A stretch of DNA of 64,000 bases from Termitomyces sp. T153 (lineage: Eukaryota > Basidiomycota > Agaricomycetes > Agaricales > Lyophyllaceae). Position 1 is the first letter of the stretch. Each line of letters begins with the position of its first letter. Positions 24,415 through 39,700 of the stretch are shown one piece after another. A model generated the notes under the pieces. It searched no databases. It saw only the letters and a list, made by a program, of their open reading frames with translations, and had not been told where the DNA came from. The translations under genes and the position numbers were made by a program. The stretch lies in contig JACKQL020000002.1 of the NCBI GenBank assembly GCA_018296165.2, positions 2,480,001 to 2,544,000 of the forward strand. The letters are read 5' to 3'.

Positions 24415-25100
24415 TAGATTTTCTCCAAGCAGCGATTTGTAATGCATTGATCGGATGCCAGTCTAAGAGGCATCGTTCTGCATCGGATAAGTATTCTGCG
24501 CCGGGTCATGCGGTATGGTGAAGTTGCGAAGTCTTTGTTATCTTGAGGCTTGCCTCTGCTGCATTAATGTTTCTCCAATATTTTCACAAGATAACAGGAT
24601 CCCAGGAATTGAACGCACTTTTTGTGATTGACAGTACAGTGCCAGACCCAGGTGTAGAGGTACTTACGTGTCCAATAGCTCTAACACTGTCAATTCCATA
24701 TTCACCATGAGTCTACCGGAGAGGCAGGTACATTCTTATTCTGTTTTGGACGCGTCACATCTTGTGCGAAAGTAATAATCTCGAGTTGAGCACTTGGATA
24801 TTGCAGAGGCGTTTATAGCGGGTGTGCGAAAGAATAAGTTTTGAGAAGAAAGCCATCAAGCACCTTGTGTAGAACTCCAGGAGGAAGAGCAACGAGATTT
24901 TGAGATGCAGTGTGGTAGTGCTAAGCGTTGATTAGAGACCGCGATTTATGGCGGCCAAGAAGTAATGCTCATTGCATGTCTCTCTGAGACGGCACATCTA
25001 TACCAGAGGGTGCGCGGCATCCCTCGCTCATGACAAGCTCATGACCTGTTGATAAATTCAATGGGATGAACGCCGTTCACTACGAAATCGTGAGTTTTCC

Positions 25101-25322
25101 AAACGTTAGAAGGCATTGGGAAGGAACTTACATAAGTACCCCTGAAAGCTTTCTGTCGGTAAGCCTTCTTGTCTCCAAACGATAGAAAGATTGGGAAGGA
25201 ACTTACATAAGAAACCCTGAAAGCTTTCTGTTGGGTAAGCCTTCTCAAACGTTAGAAGGCATTGGGAAGGAACTTACATAAGTACCCCCGAAAGCTTTCT
25301 GTCGGTAAGCCTTCTTGTCTCC
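25101..25322. repeat. Three imperfect tandem repeats of 76, 70 and 76 bp
   Basis: Units begin with AAACG(T/A)TAGAA at 25101, 25177 and 25247. They share TTGGGAAGGAACTTACATAA and GAAAGCTTTCTGT; the GAAAGCTTTC core is a perfect palindrome. Units 1 and 3 are nearly identical, while unit 2 is shorter and more diverged. Confidence 0.85.
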
Positions 25323-25929
25323 AGCAACATCTTGAAGCCCCTGCACCATGCGGTGTACCGACAAATATTAGACGTATGTATTCTTTGGTACAAAATGATT
25401 AAGCTGAGCAAAATCCTTTCATGATCGGACTATGAAGTCTTCCGTCATCTATGTGCTACACATAGACATCGGTCAATGAAAGCTGGGAGCAGTAAGGTCG
25501 ACTTACATGGAATACAGAACATGGAATGTCGCCTGGTATTTATAGGTGTCCCAAGGTAGGGGACGTTTACGGCATACGGGCTTGTGTGTGACAACTGAGG
25601 CAGGTGACCATGAACCGCTTAACCGAGAGGCGGGTCTGTTTCTGGTTCTTTACATATATGCTGTGGAAAACATGGCCTCTCCATGGAGTAGTTTGGGAAT
25701 TATGACCACGTGGAATCCTTTGCCCCGATCACTCGGATTCATTCCATTCAATCGTTGTCCAACTTGCTACATACCTTGACACTACTCGGGTGGCCACAGG
25801 CACCTTACCCGTGTATCTTCTCACAACCTGGCTTTGCTTCTTTGCTTTGTATCTGACGGCAACTCTCAGACTGGATCCGGGAGCTAGCTATTGTGCTTTC
25901 TCATCTATTAGTAACCCCTTTATAAGAAT

Positions 25930-28039
25930 ATGGCTTCGAAATCATTGAGTCCCACGCTTTTGCGGTCACCGGGCTTTATTGGCGCTGTGGAGGATGAATG
26001 GCAAATGTACAGGTATGAAACTCCATCGTTTCCTGCGCAGCAGCTGTCTAGTACTGAGATCATCCAAAGTGACAACGAAGCCGACTATGTTCTTGGTTCA
26101 CCTATCGGATTCGGGGCTTCTTCAATTGTTTATGCTGCAACTTATCAGCCACCACCTCGGCAGAACGCACCCTTACTGACACCTATCCCATGTGCTCTCA
26201 AAGTTCTCGATCTCGATTCACTTCATCCACGTTCACTAGCCCTCCTTCAGCGAGAGACGACCCTGATGTCGTTATCTAAGCACCCAAACGTTTTACGTGT
26301 TCGCGGTTCCTGGATAAACGGCCACAAATTGTATATCGCATTGCGTCTCATGAACAAGGGAAGTGCGGCCGATGTCATGCGCTACGGATGGCCTGATGGT
26401 ATGGAAGAGGATGTTGTTCGCTGTATTCTGCGACAAGCTCTTCAAGGGCTCAAGTGAGTAGACTTCTTTTTAATCAGTGTGGCATCAGGACTCATCTCTG
26501 TAGTTATCTTCACACTAATGGCTTCATTCATCGAGACATTAAAGCTGCTAACATGCTCATTGATGATGATGGAACGGTTCTTCTGGGCGATCTAGGTGTT
26601 GCTGCAGATCTGGCAGAAGACCCTTCCCAGCGTTCTTTGTCGTCGAAAACACCAAACGTCTCCGTGTCTGCCACAATATCTCGCTCCAACTATAACGATC
26701 TCCCAGCTTCTAAAAGAGTGGTGTTATTTGATCATGCGACAGAAGTGCCAGAGCGGCCAAGAATTGGAAAACGAAAGTCTTTTGTTGGCACAGTGCGTCA
26801 TTACTCGTTGTACACTTAACATGATATCAATGATGTGTACCTTAGCCATGTTGGATGGCCCCGGAACTGATACAGGGTCACCAGTATGATTCCTCTGCCG
26901 ATATATGGAGTTTTGGCATTACGGCTTTGGAGTTGACTCAGGGGCGCCCGCCGCGATCAAGGGAAAAGCCACAGCGGGTTCTCATGAGAACGTCTGTCCC
27001 TCATTCTAATTGCCTTATCTATCAGGGCTGACTTCTGAAAATCAGAATCCAAGATGACCCACCGACGCTTGACCGCGATGGAGGCGCGTACAAATACTCT
27101 CGTGCTTTCAAGGAGATAGTAGAAAGCTGCTTAGTCAAAGATCCCTCCAAACGGTGTCTATCCCTCATTTTGTGCATGCATGAGCCAATTCTGATAGGCT
27201 CGTTCCAGCCCCACAGCTCAAGACCTGTTACAAACTTCTTTTTTCAAGGGAGCCAAGAAAAAGTCTTATCTAGTTGGGGCCATCCTCAGTACGTCACTCC
27301 TTTTGCATTTACCACAAGGTTTTCTCTCATGAATTGAACAGAGGACCTTCCCCCACTGACTCAGCGTCAGGAACGCCGGGTCCTTACGAACTCTCAGACG
27401 ATGCAATCACTTGACTCTTGGGACTTTACTACCATGACAGTCCATCCAGGGTTGCCGAGACGCCTGACCGGAGGAGACTCAGCATCGGGCAAAGAACATA
27501 CTGATGTCTTCGAGATGAATGGACATCCGCCTCGACATAGAGTGGCTTCCCTCCGGTACTCAGCGGAGCTTTCATGCTCAACTGACGATCCAGACGATAA
27601 GGTAACACAAGGTGTCGATAGATCGTCCAATACATCGACGCCTTCAACTTCGCCATCAAATTCTGGTTCTACCTCTGATCCTGTATCGTCAAGCTCGACG
27701 TCAGCATCCGGTGGAAGCGAGCCCAGTCCATCGTCTGCCATTGTCGCTAAATTGGACCATTCAGGGCCAACTCCTGCCAAAGATGTACGGAGGCTGGCTC
27801 CCCAATCATCTTTCTCGCCATCGTCTCCATCGTCTTCCCTGTCGTCCTCTCCGTCATCGTTCTCAACACCTTCTCGGAAAGGTCTATGGCATAGAGTCAA
27901 GTCGAATATACAGAGATCACCTAGTCGTAGTCAGAGTGCCAGTGATCACACCGACGAGGAATGGAAACAATCGCCACAAGCACACGTCAAGAAGAAATCC
28001 CGTCGCTGGCGGGAGCAATTACTTGGCACAGATAAATGA
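25930..28039 (+). CDS. STE20-family kinase of the Fray/OSR1/SPAK type
   Basis: Six exons (25930-26453, 26504-26792, 26846-26991, 27046-27153, 27209-27288, 27342-28039) give 614 residues, with phases closed. The kinase domain begins near residue 53 (YVLGSPIGFGASSIVYAA). The catalytic loop is HRDIKAANML (Asp near 186). The magnesium motif reads DLG instead of DFG, as in related GCK-VI kinases. The activation segment has an insert of about 45 residues before KSFVGTPCWMAPE. GRPPRSREKPQRVL and DPPTLDR are OSR1/SPAK marks. The C-terminal 230 residues are Ser/Pro-rich and end basic (KKKSRRWREQL). In animals this group regulates ion transport; the fungal role is not inferred. Confidence 0.9.
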
Positions 28040-28347
28040 GTTGGCTGCTCTCCGTTTACATCCCTGATATATGAACATTTACTTGAGTGGTTTTGTATTA
28101 CATCATCTATCGTTATCTACCATTGGTTATCATGTATCTCGTACGAGCTATCGACTGAGGCATTCAATGTAATATATTGTCTACGTACGCATCAAGTCCT
28201 GACATGATTTAAGGGAATAGACAGTGCTGTAAGGCGGAAAGCGTAAACAACCAGCTGAGGGTGCGCGACGCGAGGGCTCTACATCACGTGTATCTGCTCT
28301 TCACTTGTCTTGTCAATTGGGATCCATATTGGACATAGCTATCCACT
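28040..28347. other. Intergenic, 308 bp
   Basis: Short AT-rich 3' region of the kinase gene plus the promoter of CSN6. Nothing else is visible. Confidence 0.5.
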
Positions 28348-29781
28348 ATGAGTGCCATGGACACCGATGAAGCTTCCGTTGTTCTAGCCTCCACAGCAAC
28401 TTCAGGACTGACCCTATCCCTGTAAGTATCTCATCGCGTCCGATCCTCTTTCACTCTATTATATTAACGAAACATCGATCAGACACCCGCTCCCGATCCT
28501 TAATATTTCTGAACATCTCACACGATTAAAGTTGCAAAAGAACACCCATTCACCCTTTGGCATGTTCCTTGTTCAACTTTATGCTTCAAATCTGATAGGC
28601 TTACCCAGTCCTTGGTGCGCTTTTGGGAACCCAGACTGGTCGAGAAGTAGAGATCGTCACTACCTTTGAACTGGCCGTTAAAGACGATGGAGAATCGGTT
28701 GATCTAGAGTTTCTTGTCTCTCGACGCGACCAATGTGAGCGTACACACCTACTATCTATTGTCAACCTACAACTGACTTGAAGAGATCGTTGCCACAGAC
28801 AAACAAGTGTTTCCTTCATTAGAGTTTATTGGTTGGTACACTGTAACCGCATTCCCAACAAACCGCCACATTGCGCTCCATGAACAAGCATGTTCTTTTC
28901 CCATTTATTCCATCGCCCTTGTCTCATGCAACGCGTAGTTCACGGGGTTTTGTTCGACGCCACTCTTGCTCGTGCTTCAGCCTAACCTTAACTTGGCTTC
29001 TACTTCGATAAACTCCCAACCACTTCCATTCAAGGCGTATGAACCATCAGTGGAGATAAAGGAGCGCACATCACGGCCAGTGTTCATCGAGGTGCCATAC
29101 AAAGTGGAAACTGGCGAAGCAGAGCGAATCGCAGTAGATTGGACAGCACGGGGTGGAGGAAGTGGTACCAGCTGTATGTGGCATCTGATGATTTCTCCAG
29201 TCTTCAAATTCGTTGACACAACGCTACAGTGGAGTCACATTTGCAGACGCAGCGTTCTGCCGTTAAGATGCTTCACGAGCGTATATTGGTACTCGTCAAA
29301 TATATCACGGATGTGATTTCTGGTGCGTGTATCGTGTTCGTGTTTTGACTATCGTGTTAATCTCATGCTTTGTACTCTGTACCTAGGCCAAGCTCAAAAG
29401 GACCACGCCACGCTGCGCGCTCTCTCAGCCCTGATAGCATCTCTGCCCGCCACCGAAAATAAAGCCTTTCGCGATGAATTTTCAACGGTATGCCTGACTT
29501 ATATCTCCTATTGCTACCATGTATTCATATTCTTCGCAAGGAATACGCTGATGTACAATTGACCGCTGTGTTGTCTTCACTTACAAAGTCAACCAACATT
29601 TTGAATGATGTAAGACTTCAAATCAGCTGGTCTCGTTAAGACAGTTTTAACCCGATCTATTTTATAGCTTGTCGACAAGCATCTTGTCTTAACGTCAGGA
29701 CGGGAGGACAGAGGCATGGGCCGTAGACGAGGAATGATGGGTGGACGGGGTCTGCCTGGGGATTGGGATCGACACCATTGA
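28348..29781 (+). CDS. COP9 signalosome subunit 6 (CSN6)
   Basis: CSN6 is the catalytically inactive MPN partner of CSN5 in the complex that removes Nedd8 from cullins. Nine exons: 28348-28421, 28483-28559, 28609-28734, 28799-28887, 28939-29173, 29230-29322, 29387-29487, 29541-29609 and 29668-29781, giving 325 residues. Family marks: HPLPILNISEHLTRL, VLGALLGTQTGREVEIV, VFPSLEFIGWYTV, RHIALHEQF and TPLLLVLQPN. The zinc-binding JAMM His/Asp set is not seen, as expected for CSN6. Introns 2 (28560) and 4 (28888) both appear to begin GCATGTTC; only these donors restore the SPF-VLGALL and HEQ-FTGF joins. The C-terminal tail is basic and Gly/Arg-rich. Confidence 0.9.
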
Positions 29782-30223
29782 TCGTTATATATATGACTTT
29801 GTAAAGCACTGTATTGTAGTTCCGTCGTGGAATTTTGTTTTCATCGTTCTGATTACGCCGAGTAACTGAAGCTTGATCAATGCTCTACAATGGTCTTGCG
29901 AATCCATGAGTCTTTTTTTTGCACTGCCAGCGTATTTGTGTTCGATCTAACAGTCGAAGCAGTACGGTTTGATTTGCATCTTTCGCGATAACAACTCGGT
30001 CCGTCAATGTCTGTGATTTCAAAAGAATCAAAAAAATCCAAAGGACGGATGAAAGTGAAGCGTTATTTCCAGGACAGCTGGAGAATATGCAAAGCGTTTG
30101 GAATCGTGCCAGTGGTTGACGTAAGCACGCGGTAGCCTCCCAGGCTACGCGTAACGGCCGACCCTAAACTCATTTATCGTTCAGTCCATCTTTTGACGTT
30201 CGTGCCTCTTATTTACACCCACG
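29782..30223. other. Intergenic, MCM5 promoter region
   Basis: The 442 bp between CSN6 and MCM5 contain no gene. The right part carries an MCB-type site, annotated separately. Confidence 0.5.
30147..30152. promoter_or_regulatory. MCB box (ACGCGT) upstream of MCM5
   Basis: ACGCGT lies 72 bp before the MCM5 start codon. In yeasts this is the binding site of the G1/S factor MBF, which controls replication genes including MCMs. Its function here is inferred from position and exact sequence. Confidence 0.55.
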
Positions 30224-33104
<2,881 letters not shown>

Positions 33105-33177
33105 TAGAATGTGTAGTAGTGTGAATGGCAGATGTTGGGCATTGGACGATGGCGTGTGGAGATGGAATGTTGTCAGC

Positions 33178-33264
33178 GCCCGCCTAGCTCAATCGGCCAG
33201 AGCGTCAGACTTTTAGGGACGGGCGTCCATCTGAAGGCTGCGAGTTCGACCCTCGCGGTGGGCT
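33178..33264 (+). tRNA. tRNA-Lys (anticodon UUU) with a 13-nt intron
   Basis: A full cloverleaf can be folded. The acceptor GCCCGCC pairs with GGTGGGC (one G-U). The D arm is GCTC/GAGC, the anticodon stem TCAGA/TCTGA with loop CT-TTT-A..., and the T arm GCGAG-TTCGACC-CTCGC. The anticodon is TTT, with GGGACGGGCGTCC inserted after position 37, the canonical site for nuclear tRNA introns. A TTTT run 8 bp downstream can end Pol III transcription. The discriminator base appears to be T. The gene lies between MCM5 and a C2H2 gene, each under 90 bp away. Confidence 0.9.
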
Positions 33265-33351
33265 AGTAATGTTTTGTTTGCGTGGGCAGTGTGTTACGTA
33301 AGAAAGCGCAGCAGTGATAATAGGGACGGGCGGCTCTGGCTGTGACTCGAC

Positions 33352-34306
33352 ATGGCCATGTACGAACCCTCGCAGCTCCCGCCCAGCAAGGCATCCTACG
33401 GCCTCGACTTTTCGTCGTTCCACTCGCCGGCAGAGCTTGCTGTCCCCTCGATCGACTGTTTCGAGTACGAGCTGGATCAGCTTGGCGATCTCCTGGAACT
33501 CGAGGTCACCCAGGTCAACAACGCGTTCTCGCAGATCGCCTCCAGTCTGGGGCCTCCGTCTTCTGTCACCCAGTCCTCTGAGTCCTCTGCACACGACAAC
33601 CTCTCCTTCTACTCCGAGCCCCACACCGCCTACTCTGACGCCTTCTCCTACGACATGGACTTTTCCCGCATCTGTGTCCACGACTACCCCACCATGCCCC
33701 CAGACGACCCCAACTCCTTTGGCCCCCTCCCCCCCACTCCCCCCCACAGCCCAAAGGCCTTCCTTACCAGATCCAGCTTTTCTGACTACGCTCCCCCCTC
33801 CAAGCACACCGATATCTCTCCCGACTTCTTCTCCCAGCTCGGCTTTGCTACCCCAACAATAGCACAGCCCACTGTATCTCCATCCAACATCTCCACTGTG
33901 CAAGTCATTTCTGTGGCCCAGGAAAAGGGCGACCCCCGCAAGAAGTACAAGTGCCAGAACTGTCCACGAGGTGCATTGCATTGTCTTCTGCAGCTACCTG
34001 TGCTCATTTTCCTCTCCAGCCTTTGCGCGTGCCTACAACCTCAAGACACACATGGCTACCCACGATCCCAACAGGCTCAAGCCCCACGTCTGTCCACACA
34101 GCTCCTGCGGCCGCTCCTTCAGCCGCAAGCACGACTTGGGCCGCCATCTCGTCAGCATCCACCGTGACGAGGACGCTACTTCCCACCGCTCCTCCTCTAG
34201 CAAAGTCTCCATCGGTGTCGAAAAAGGCCCCAGGAGCTGGTGTGATTCCTGCGGCAAAGGCCACGTTGGCAAGACTCCCGCATGCTCTTGCCGCGACGTC
34301 AAGTAA
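33352..34306 (+). CDS. C2H2 zinc-finger transcription factor
   Basis: Two exons (33352-33970 and 34020-34306) encode 301 residues. The first 190 residues are Ser/Pro-rich and acidic in places (GPLPPTPPHSPKAF), like an activation domain. Two C2H2 fingers follow: YKCQNCPRAFARAYNLKTHMATH, split by the intron, and the HVC...CGRSFSRKHDLGRHLVSIH finger, which has a longer Cys spacing. A third Cys cluster (WCDSCGKGH...CSC) ends the protein. The double finger with RKHDLGRH resembles fungal regulators of the Crz1/Msn type, but I cannot assign an ortholog. Confidence 0.88.
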
Positions 34307-35717
34307 ACTCCGTCACCGATCGCACAGCTGTCTTTTTCTCTTTAACCCCATGTGTAAGCACTCCACACTCTCGGCGCGTGTTTGACAATATGTTTCTTAC
34401 TCCACTCCACAGGCCGATTGCACAGCCTTCCCTCCCGGCTCGTCAGCAATTTCCGTCATCATATGTCTGTCCTTTACATGCATTCTCCCCCCACTCATAT
34501 GGAAAATTCCTGTACGCCGCCGTTCCGACTCGATGTGTCACGTTTCCGTACCGCCTTGATTTATTTATTCTTGGCCAAGCGACGGGCGTGATCTCGTATT
34601 TACAATCTTTTTTTTTTTGCGTAGTGCTTTCTCTTCATGGACTACTACTACGTACTGCTCAGAGACATTATGTGGAACTATTACCCCATCGTTATCTCTA
34701 TCTCGATACCATCTTTCTTATCTAAAATATACATCAATGTGCTCATTTAGTCGGCCACACTCCTCAGTTACAGCTATGTCCACAATGTTAAGCCCCTTTG
34801 ACTTCCGGTTGTTTGGGCCTATGTTTGGTGTATGGTTATCTTGGGTTGAGGTCGAGTCGAGCCCAAGCAAAACAAAATGTTCTGCAGGTTGGGTCAAAAT
34901 TCATTGCCACACTGTTGCCACGCTGATTTAGGCAACTTGACTAATCATCCTGTAGCGGCGACCAGTTCCTCTTCGTTACGTAAGAGAGTCGGGGGTCGAT
35001 TGATTCAAAATAGTCAGTCACGTGAGGCACATGACACTTAAAATGACGTTTCTATGACGAAAATATCCACGTAGCGGGAATTCTCTCGTAGTCACCTCGT
35101 TCTTCAATCTCCTAGATACTAGTAGCATGCTACCGTTGTATTCCAGGGCCAGGTCTGTTTTAGGAAGGTCGGCAGCAATTTCCGAGGTGTGTTGGGGGTC
35201 CTGGAACCCTGTGACATTGAAATTCATTACTACTCATCCACAATTTCCCTCTGATTGCCTTCCCACATAATTCAATGGGAGGGAAAACAAACAGAGCTTA
35301 TGTTTTACTTGTTGATTGCATTTCCTTGGTTCTAGTTTATGTCCAGAACAATAATCTTGTAAGGCAGTGAAAGTCTTGTGGATACTTCCTAGGTTCCTTT
35401 TTTTTTTGTGGTACCTCTATGGATAGTGGACAGTTCACAAAGTCAACCTATAAGACCTGGGATGTGCAATTTACTACCTGATTTTAAGTCTGGAGCCACT
35501 CTGAAGGAAGTGCTCTTATGCATATATGTGTGGGATTCAGCCCTTCAGCCTATACCCATTAGGACTATGAGTAGCTCCAATGCATGTTATAGGCTGACCA
35601 ACCAGAAAGGGAATGCCCCTTCAAGTTGGTCTGGCAATCAAGCAACAGGCAGAGTAGATATATGGCAAGGATCACCTGGGGGTAATCCTGAGTCCACTCT
35701 GCCATTGACACCTTGTC
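34307..35717. other. Boundary between the gene-rich and transposon-rich parts
   Basis: About 1.4 kb without a supported gene. CpG is normal until roughly 35.1 kb, then almost vanishes from about 35.4 kb. A poly-T run lies near 34610. This marks the edge of the decayed transposon block. Confidence 0.5.
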
Positions 35718-36752
35718 ATGGACTGCCTAGGCCAGGTGGAGGTGGTGGAGGACCAGGAAGAAGACCACCTTTTCCTGGTTGAAGACTACCACTGCCTCCA
35801 GGAGGAGGTCCACCAGATCTCAATGGACCAGGTAATGGTCCAGTGGATGAAGAGGACAATGAGGATCATAGAGCTGGTGGGAGGACTACAGTTCTCTCAA
35901 AGAGAACAGCCATGGTGGTTTTCAATGCCACCACAACACCATGAACAATTTACCACTCCTGAAGTGGAGGAAGCCCACAAATATCACCACCAGACAATAC
36001 ATAATTGTCTACAGGCAGTGATGGAGCAAATTCTTGCTGTCCAACTGGCAATTCCAGATAGACTCAAGCCTAGGAGGAGTGATCCATCAAAGACAATCAC
36101 TCTATATGCTGGATCTGCCAAGTTCACTGAACTTGAGAACTGGCTGATGAGTGTCTGCATGTTTTACATAGTAGCCCAATATGGTGGAGATGGGTGTGAG
36201 CATGAGAAAGTCCTGATTCTAATGGACTTCCTTGCTGCAGGTGCCCTGAAATGGTACCTGCAACATGTAATACATATCAACAGGGCCCAGTCCCACTGGA
36301 GATTTGAGGATGTGGTCCTTGGATTGTATAATCATTTTGTACAGCCCTCAATGATGCAGGATACATGCAACATGTTCTGCAATGTGGTGTATGCAGTTGA
36401 AGAGGGGGTGCAAGGATTTTATGATGCCTTGCTTGACCATGCTCAAAACATGGCTGTTTTCCCTAACAAATTCACCATTTGTGAGCAATTTTTGGAGGGG
36501 ATGCCCTCTGACATGCTTGTGGCATTAATACACAATGGCAGGCTCACTCCCAAAGTGAACACTGTCAAGAAGTTTGTCATAGAGGCAAAAGCCTATGAGA
36601 ATAGCATTAAGACTGCTGTGCAGTACTTAGAGTGCAGCACAAAGAGTCAGTCAGGATGGCAGCTGTTGCTAGCAGCAGCATATTCCCCAAAGCTTGGGAC
36701 TGCTCTGGCTAAGCATACAGAGGTGGTTGGACATATACCTTATATACAATGA
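35718..36752 (+). pseudogene. Retrotransposon Gag remnant, CpG-depleted
   Basis: An open frame of 344 codons resembles the capsid region of fungal LTR-retrotransposon Gag proteins. It contains KFTELENWLMSVCMFYIV, DFLAAGALKWYLQHV and HWRFEDVVLGLYNHFVQPS, the order seen in the retrotrans_gag family. No zinc knuckle, protease or RT follows, and no LTR was recognised at its borders. CpG is practically absent. It is probably the decayed left part of an old element; the frame may be open by chance of decay rather than selection. Confidence 0.65.
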
Positions 36753-39700
36753 GTACAATGTCCACAACTGAACATTGGCAGACTTGGTAAGAAACTTTTT
36801 AAACAAGTCTTCTGCATACACTGGCAAAGCCTGTAAGAAGTGGCCAATGTAACAAATTTGAGCTGACAACTGTAAGCAGACATATTAGATGAGTGTAAAG
36901 AGATTCTCAGGAAATGCACATTGTTCAGATATTGTCACAATAACACATTGAACAACAAGCATATTTTGTTTCATTACAAAGTGCATGCCTGTGCATTTTA
37001 TAAGATTTTCAGCAGTGGCCCAACTGATATACAGCCCAGTAACTGCTGACTAAGGCATAGTGAAAGTTGAAAATGTGGAAATGTTGAGAAGCATTGAAAG
37101 GTTTTAACTGCATTAATAGACATAGTAGCTAGTTCTGCCTGAGCTGATAATTCAAGAATACAAGGGCACAAATGGTTCAGCTTCCAAAAATCACTTGATA
37201 GGGGGTTGACTCACATTGTTGCTGGTAAGATCAAGGAAGACACCAGCTCATTCAGTGTTTGAAGAGAAGTTGCAGACTGACAAAGCATAAAGTACATCAA
37301 TTGTGTCAAACATGAAGCCACTCTGTAATGGCACTTCTTGCCAACCCATATTGATACTGGATGGGTTGGCTGACTTAACTTTTGTAATGAGATATGACAG
37401 TAATCCCATCCAAACATTGAACTAATTTTGGGACTTGTAGGTTTGAAACAACATTTTTCAATGGCTGCTGTGTCCAACAATGTAACTAAGAGCCTAAGCA
37501 GAAAAAGGGCAAATTTCTGAGGTATTGAATTCCTTGGCCAAGATAGATGTTGCACACAACAACCAGCACATGAGGAGGAGAGCAGGTGACCCAATAATTT
37601 TAAATCCATTTTGATGATATATCCTATCTCAGACATATTTTGATTGAGGATATATACAACTCCATGACTAAAATAGATTTTGATTAAATGTAATACCATT
37701 GATTCGACTCACTTCCAACTTGGAAGTGGGTTTTCTCAAACTCCTCCCTTTTCTCACCCAGTGAGTTTTGGGTTTACTCAAACTCCTCCCTCTCCTGACC
37801 TGAGTTCTGGGTTTATCTAAACTCTTTTTCTGAGCTCTGGAATCTTCATTCATTCTCTCACACTTCTAGATCTGTGTAGATGGACAAACCTTTGCTACAT
37901 GTATGTATGGGCAATCTAAAGTTTGAAGCCTTTTGTTGGTTCACTGAGATTTTATTGACTAAATTGGATCTGGCATCACATTTTGCTCCTGATACTGACA
38001 TACATGTTAGTATTATCTGACCATTTTCTGGTCATGTTAGACTCTGTTAATTTCCAGAACCTTGCTGTTCTTGTGCAAGAAGCAGAAGCCTCCCCATGTC
38101 CCATCAATTGATACAACTCCTTCTTGCTCTTCCAAGCTGACATGCTTGATCAAGCTTTCTCACCCCAGGCCATTGGCACAAAATGCATCAGAGAGGCTTG
38201 GTTCAATGTGCTTAGGCTTTATAGGCTTTTGGACATATATAATATGATGCATGGGGATAGAGTCAGTCCACAGTTGTCATCCACAATAGCCACAATACCA
38301 TATCACCAGAGAACAGTATGCATTGCATGTTATTTGTACTACAATTGCAATGTCATGTGCTATCTTTTAGCCCCTTGGCTCCTTGAACAATTTAAGGGAA
38401 ACAATCAGCATCTTTATTGTTGGATTTGAGGAGCATCTGAAGTCTGTTCATGACACCTCCTATGGTGTGACTGTTCACTATGTAGCCTCTTCTAACAACC
38501 CCCTGCTCTCACTGTATGTCAATGTAGTTGATCACAAAGGTTGTGAGAATGTTATGAACACCCTGATCAATTTGACAATTGCTGCAATTCATGTTTGCCT
38601 CATTCTCAACATTAGACACATGTTCAAGTTATTGCTAATATACTGACTGACTATGCAGGGGAACCTATTTGTCCTTTTGGATATGTGTGTAGTAGAGGAG
38701 TTGATTGCTAAAAAGTAACTTTCTGTGCTAAAGGCATGAAGCATTTTCTGATTGTAATAATTGGTTTCCCCAACAAGTGGCAGTGATGATGATCAAGCAA
38801 GTATTGCCTCCTTGCTGAGTGACATCCTTCCATGTGCCATCATAGAAATTTTTATAATAGCTAGATCTGGCTTTGACCATTTCACCATTATTTTGACTGC
38901 TTCCCAGAGAGTATGAAGAGATTGCTGGGCAAGATTACTTGTTAGATGTAAGAAGGCCAGCTTTCTCAAGGCCTATCTCAACATTTAACTTAAACACTTT
39001 AGACTTGGGCTTATTTGGGTGGTGTGGCTTTCCCATCAGACCTGTACAAGGCTGAACAAGCTTTGTGGAGAGTCATTTTCAGTATTGCCAGGGGCAGGAA
39101 CCTCCTTGATCAATTGTCTACAGCCTTACCTAGGTTGGTAGACATTGCATCATTGGCAAAAAATCAATGGATCACAATATATAAAAATTTACCTAGTATG
39201 CTTGTTGTAGTTGTGCCCTCTTTATTGATCACTGTCTAACTTGCTCCCTTAGGAACTGCTGCTGCCCCACAATCATTGCTTGAGCATGGTAGGTCTATAT
39301 CAATCAATAACACCATGTTACCCTCACTCCTGTATGCAGCTCCATTTACTCCACCAATGTCCCTGCCCAACATGGCCCCCTCTCATTCAGACACTGAGAC
39401 ACCTGTCCCTCCCCACACCCACATCCAATAAACATAGTACAGACAAGCCTAACAAAGCTGTGGGTACAACAGGTGCAACATGTTGCAGAGCTTTCCTAAA
39501 TGCCATTGTGCCATTGACTCAGGTATTTTTGATAAGGCAATGAGACACCCTCCACACCTACACCTAATGAAGATGCTGCAGACACTGAGACACCCCCCCA
39601 AACTCACATCCAATAAACATAGTACAGACAAGCCCAACAAAGCTGTGGATACAATAGGTGCAACATGTTGCAGAGCTTTTCTAAATGCCATTGTGCCATT

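Larger units (their letters stand above)
23276..25929. other. Gene-poor stretch with local tandem repeats
   Basis: About 2.65 kb without a gene I can support. Several short ORFs occur, none with family features. It holds two tandem repeats (24265-24414 and 25101-25322). The part just before 25930 should carry the promoter of the kinase gene. Confidence 0.5.

Noticed and set aside
24254..24442. ORF across the 75-bp tandem duplication
   Set aside because: Its two identical halves only reflect the DNA duplication; no promoter or homology is seen.
33205..33981. 258-codon minus-strand ORF over the zinc-finger gene
   Set aside because: It is antisense to a well-supported exon and runs through the tRNA; a by-product of GC-rich codons.
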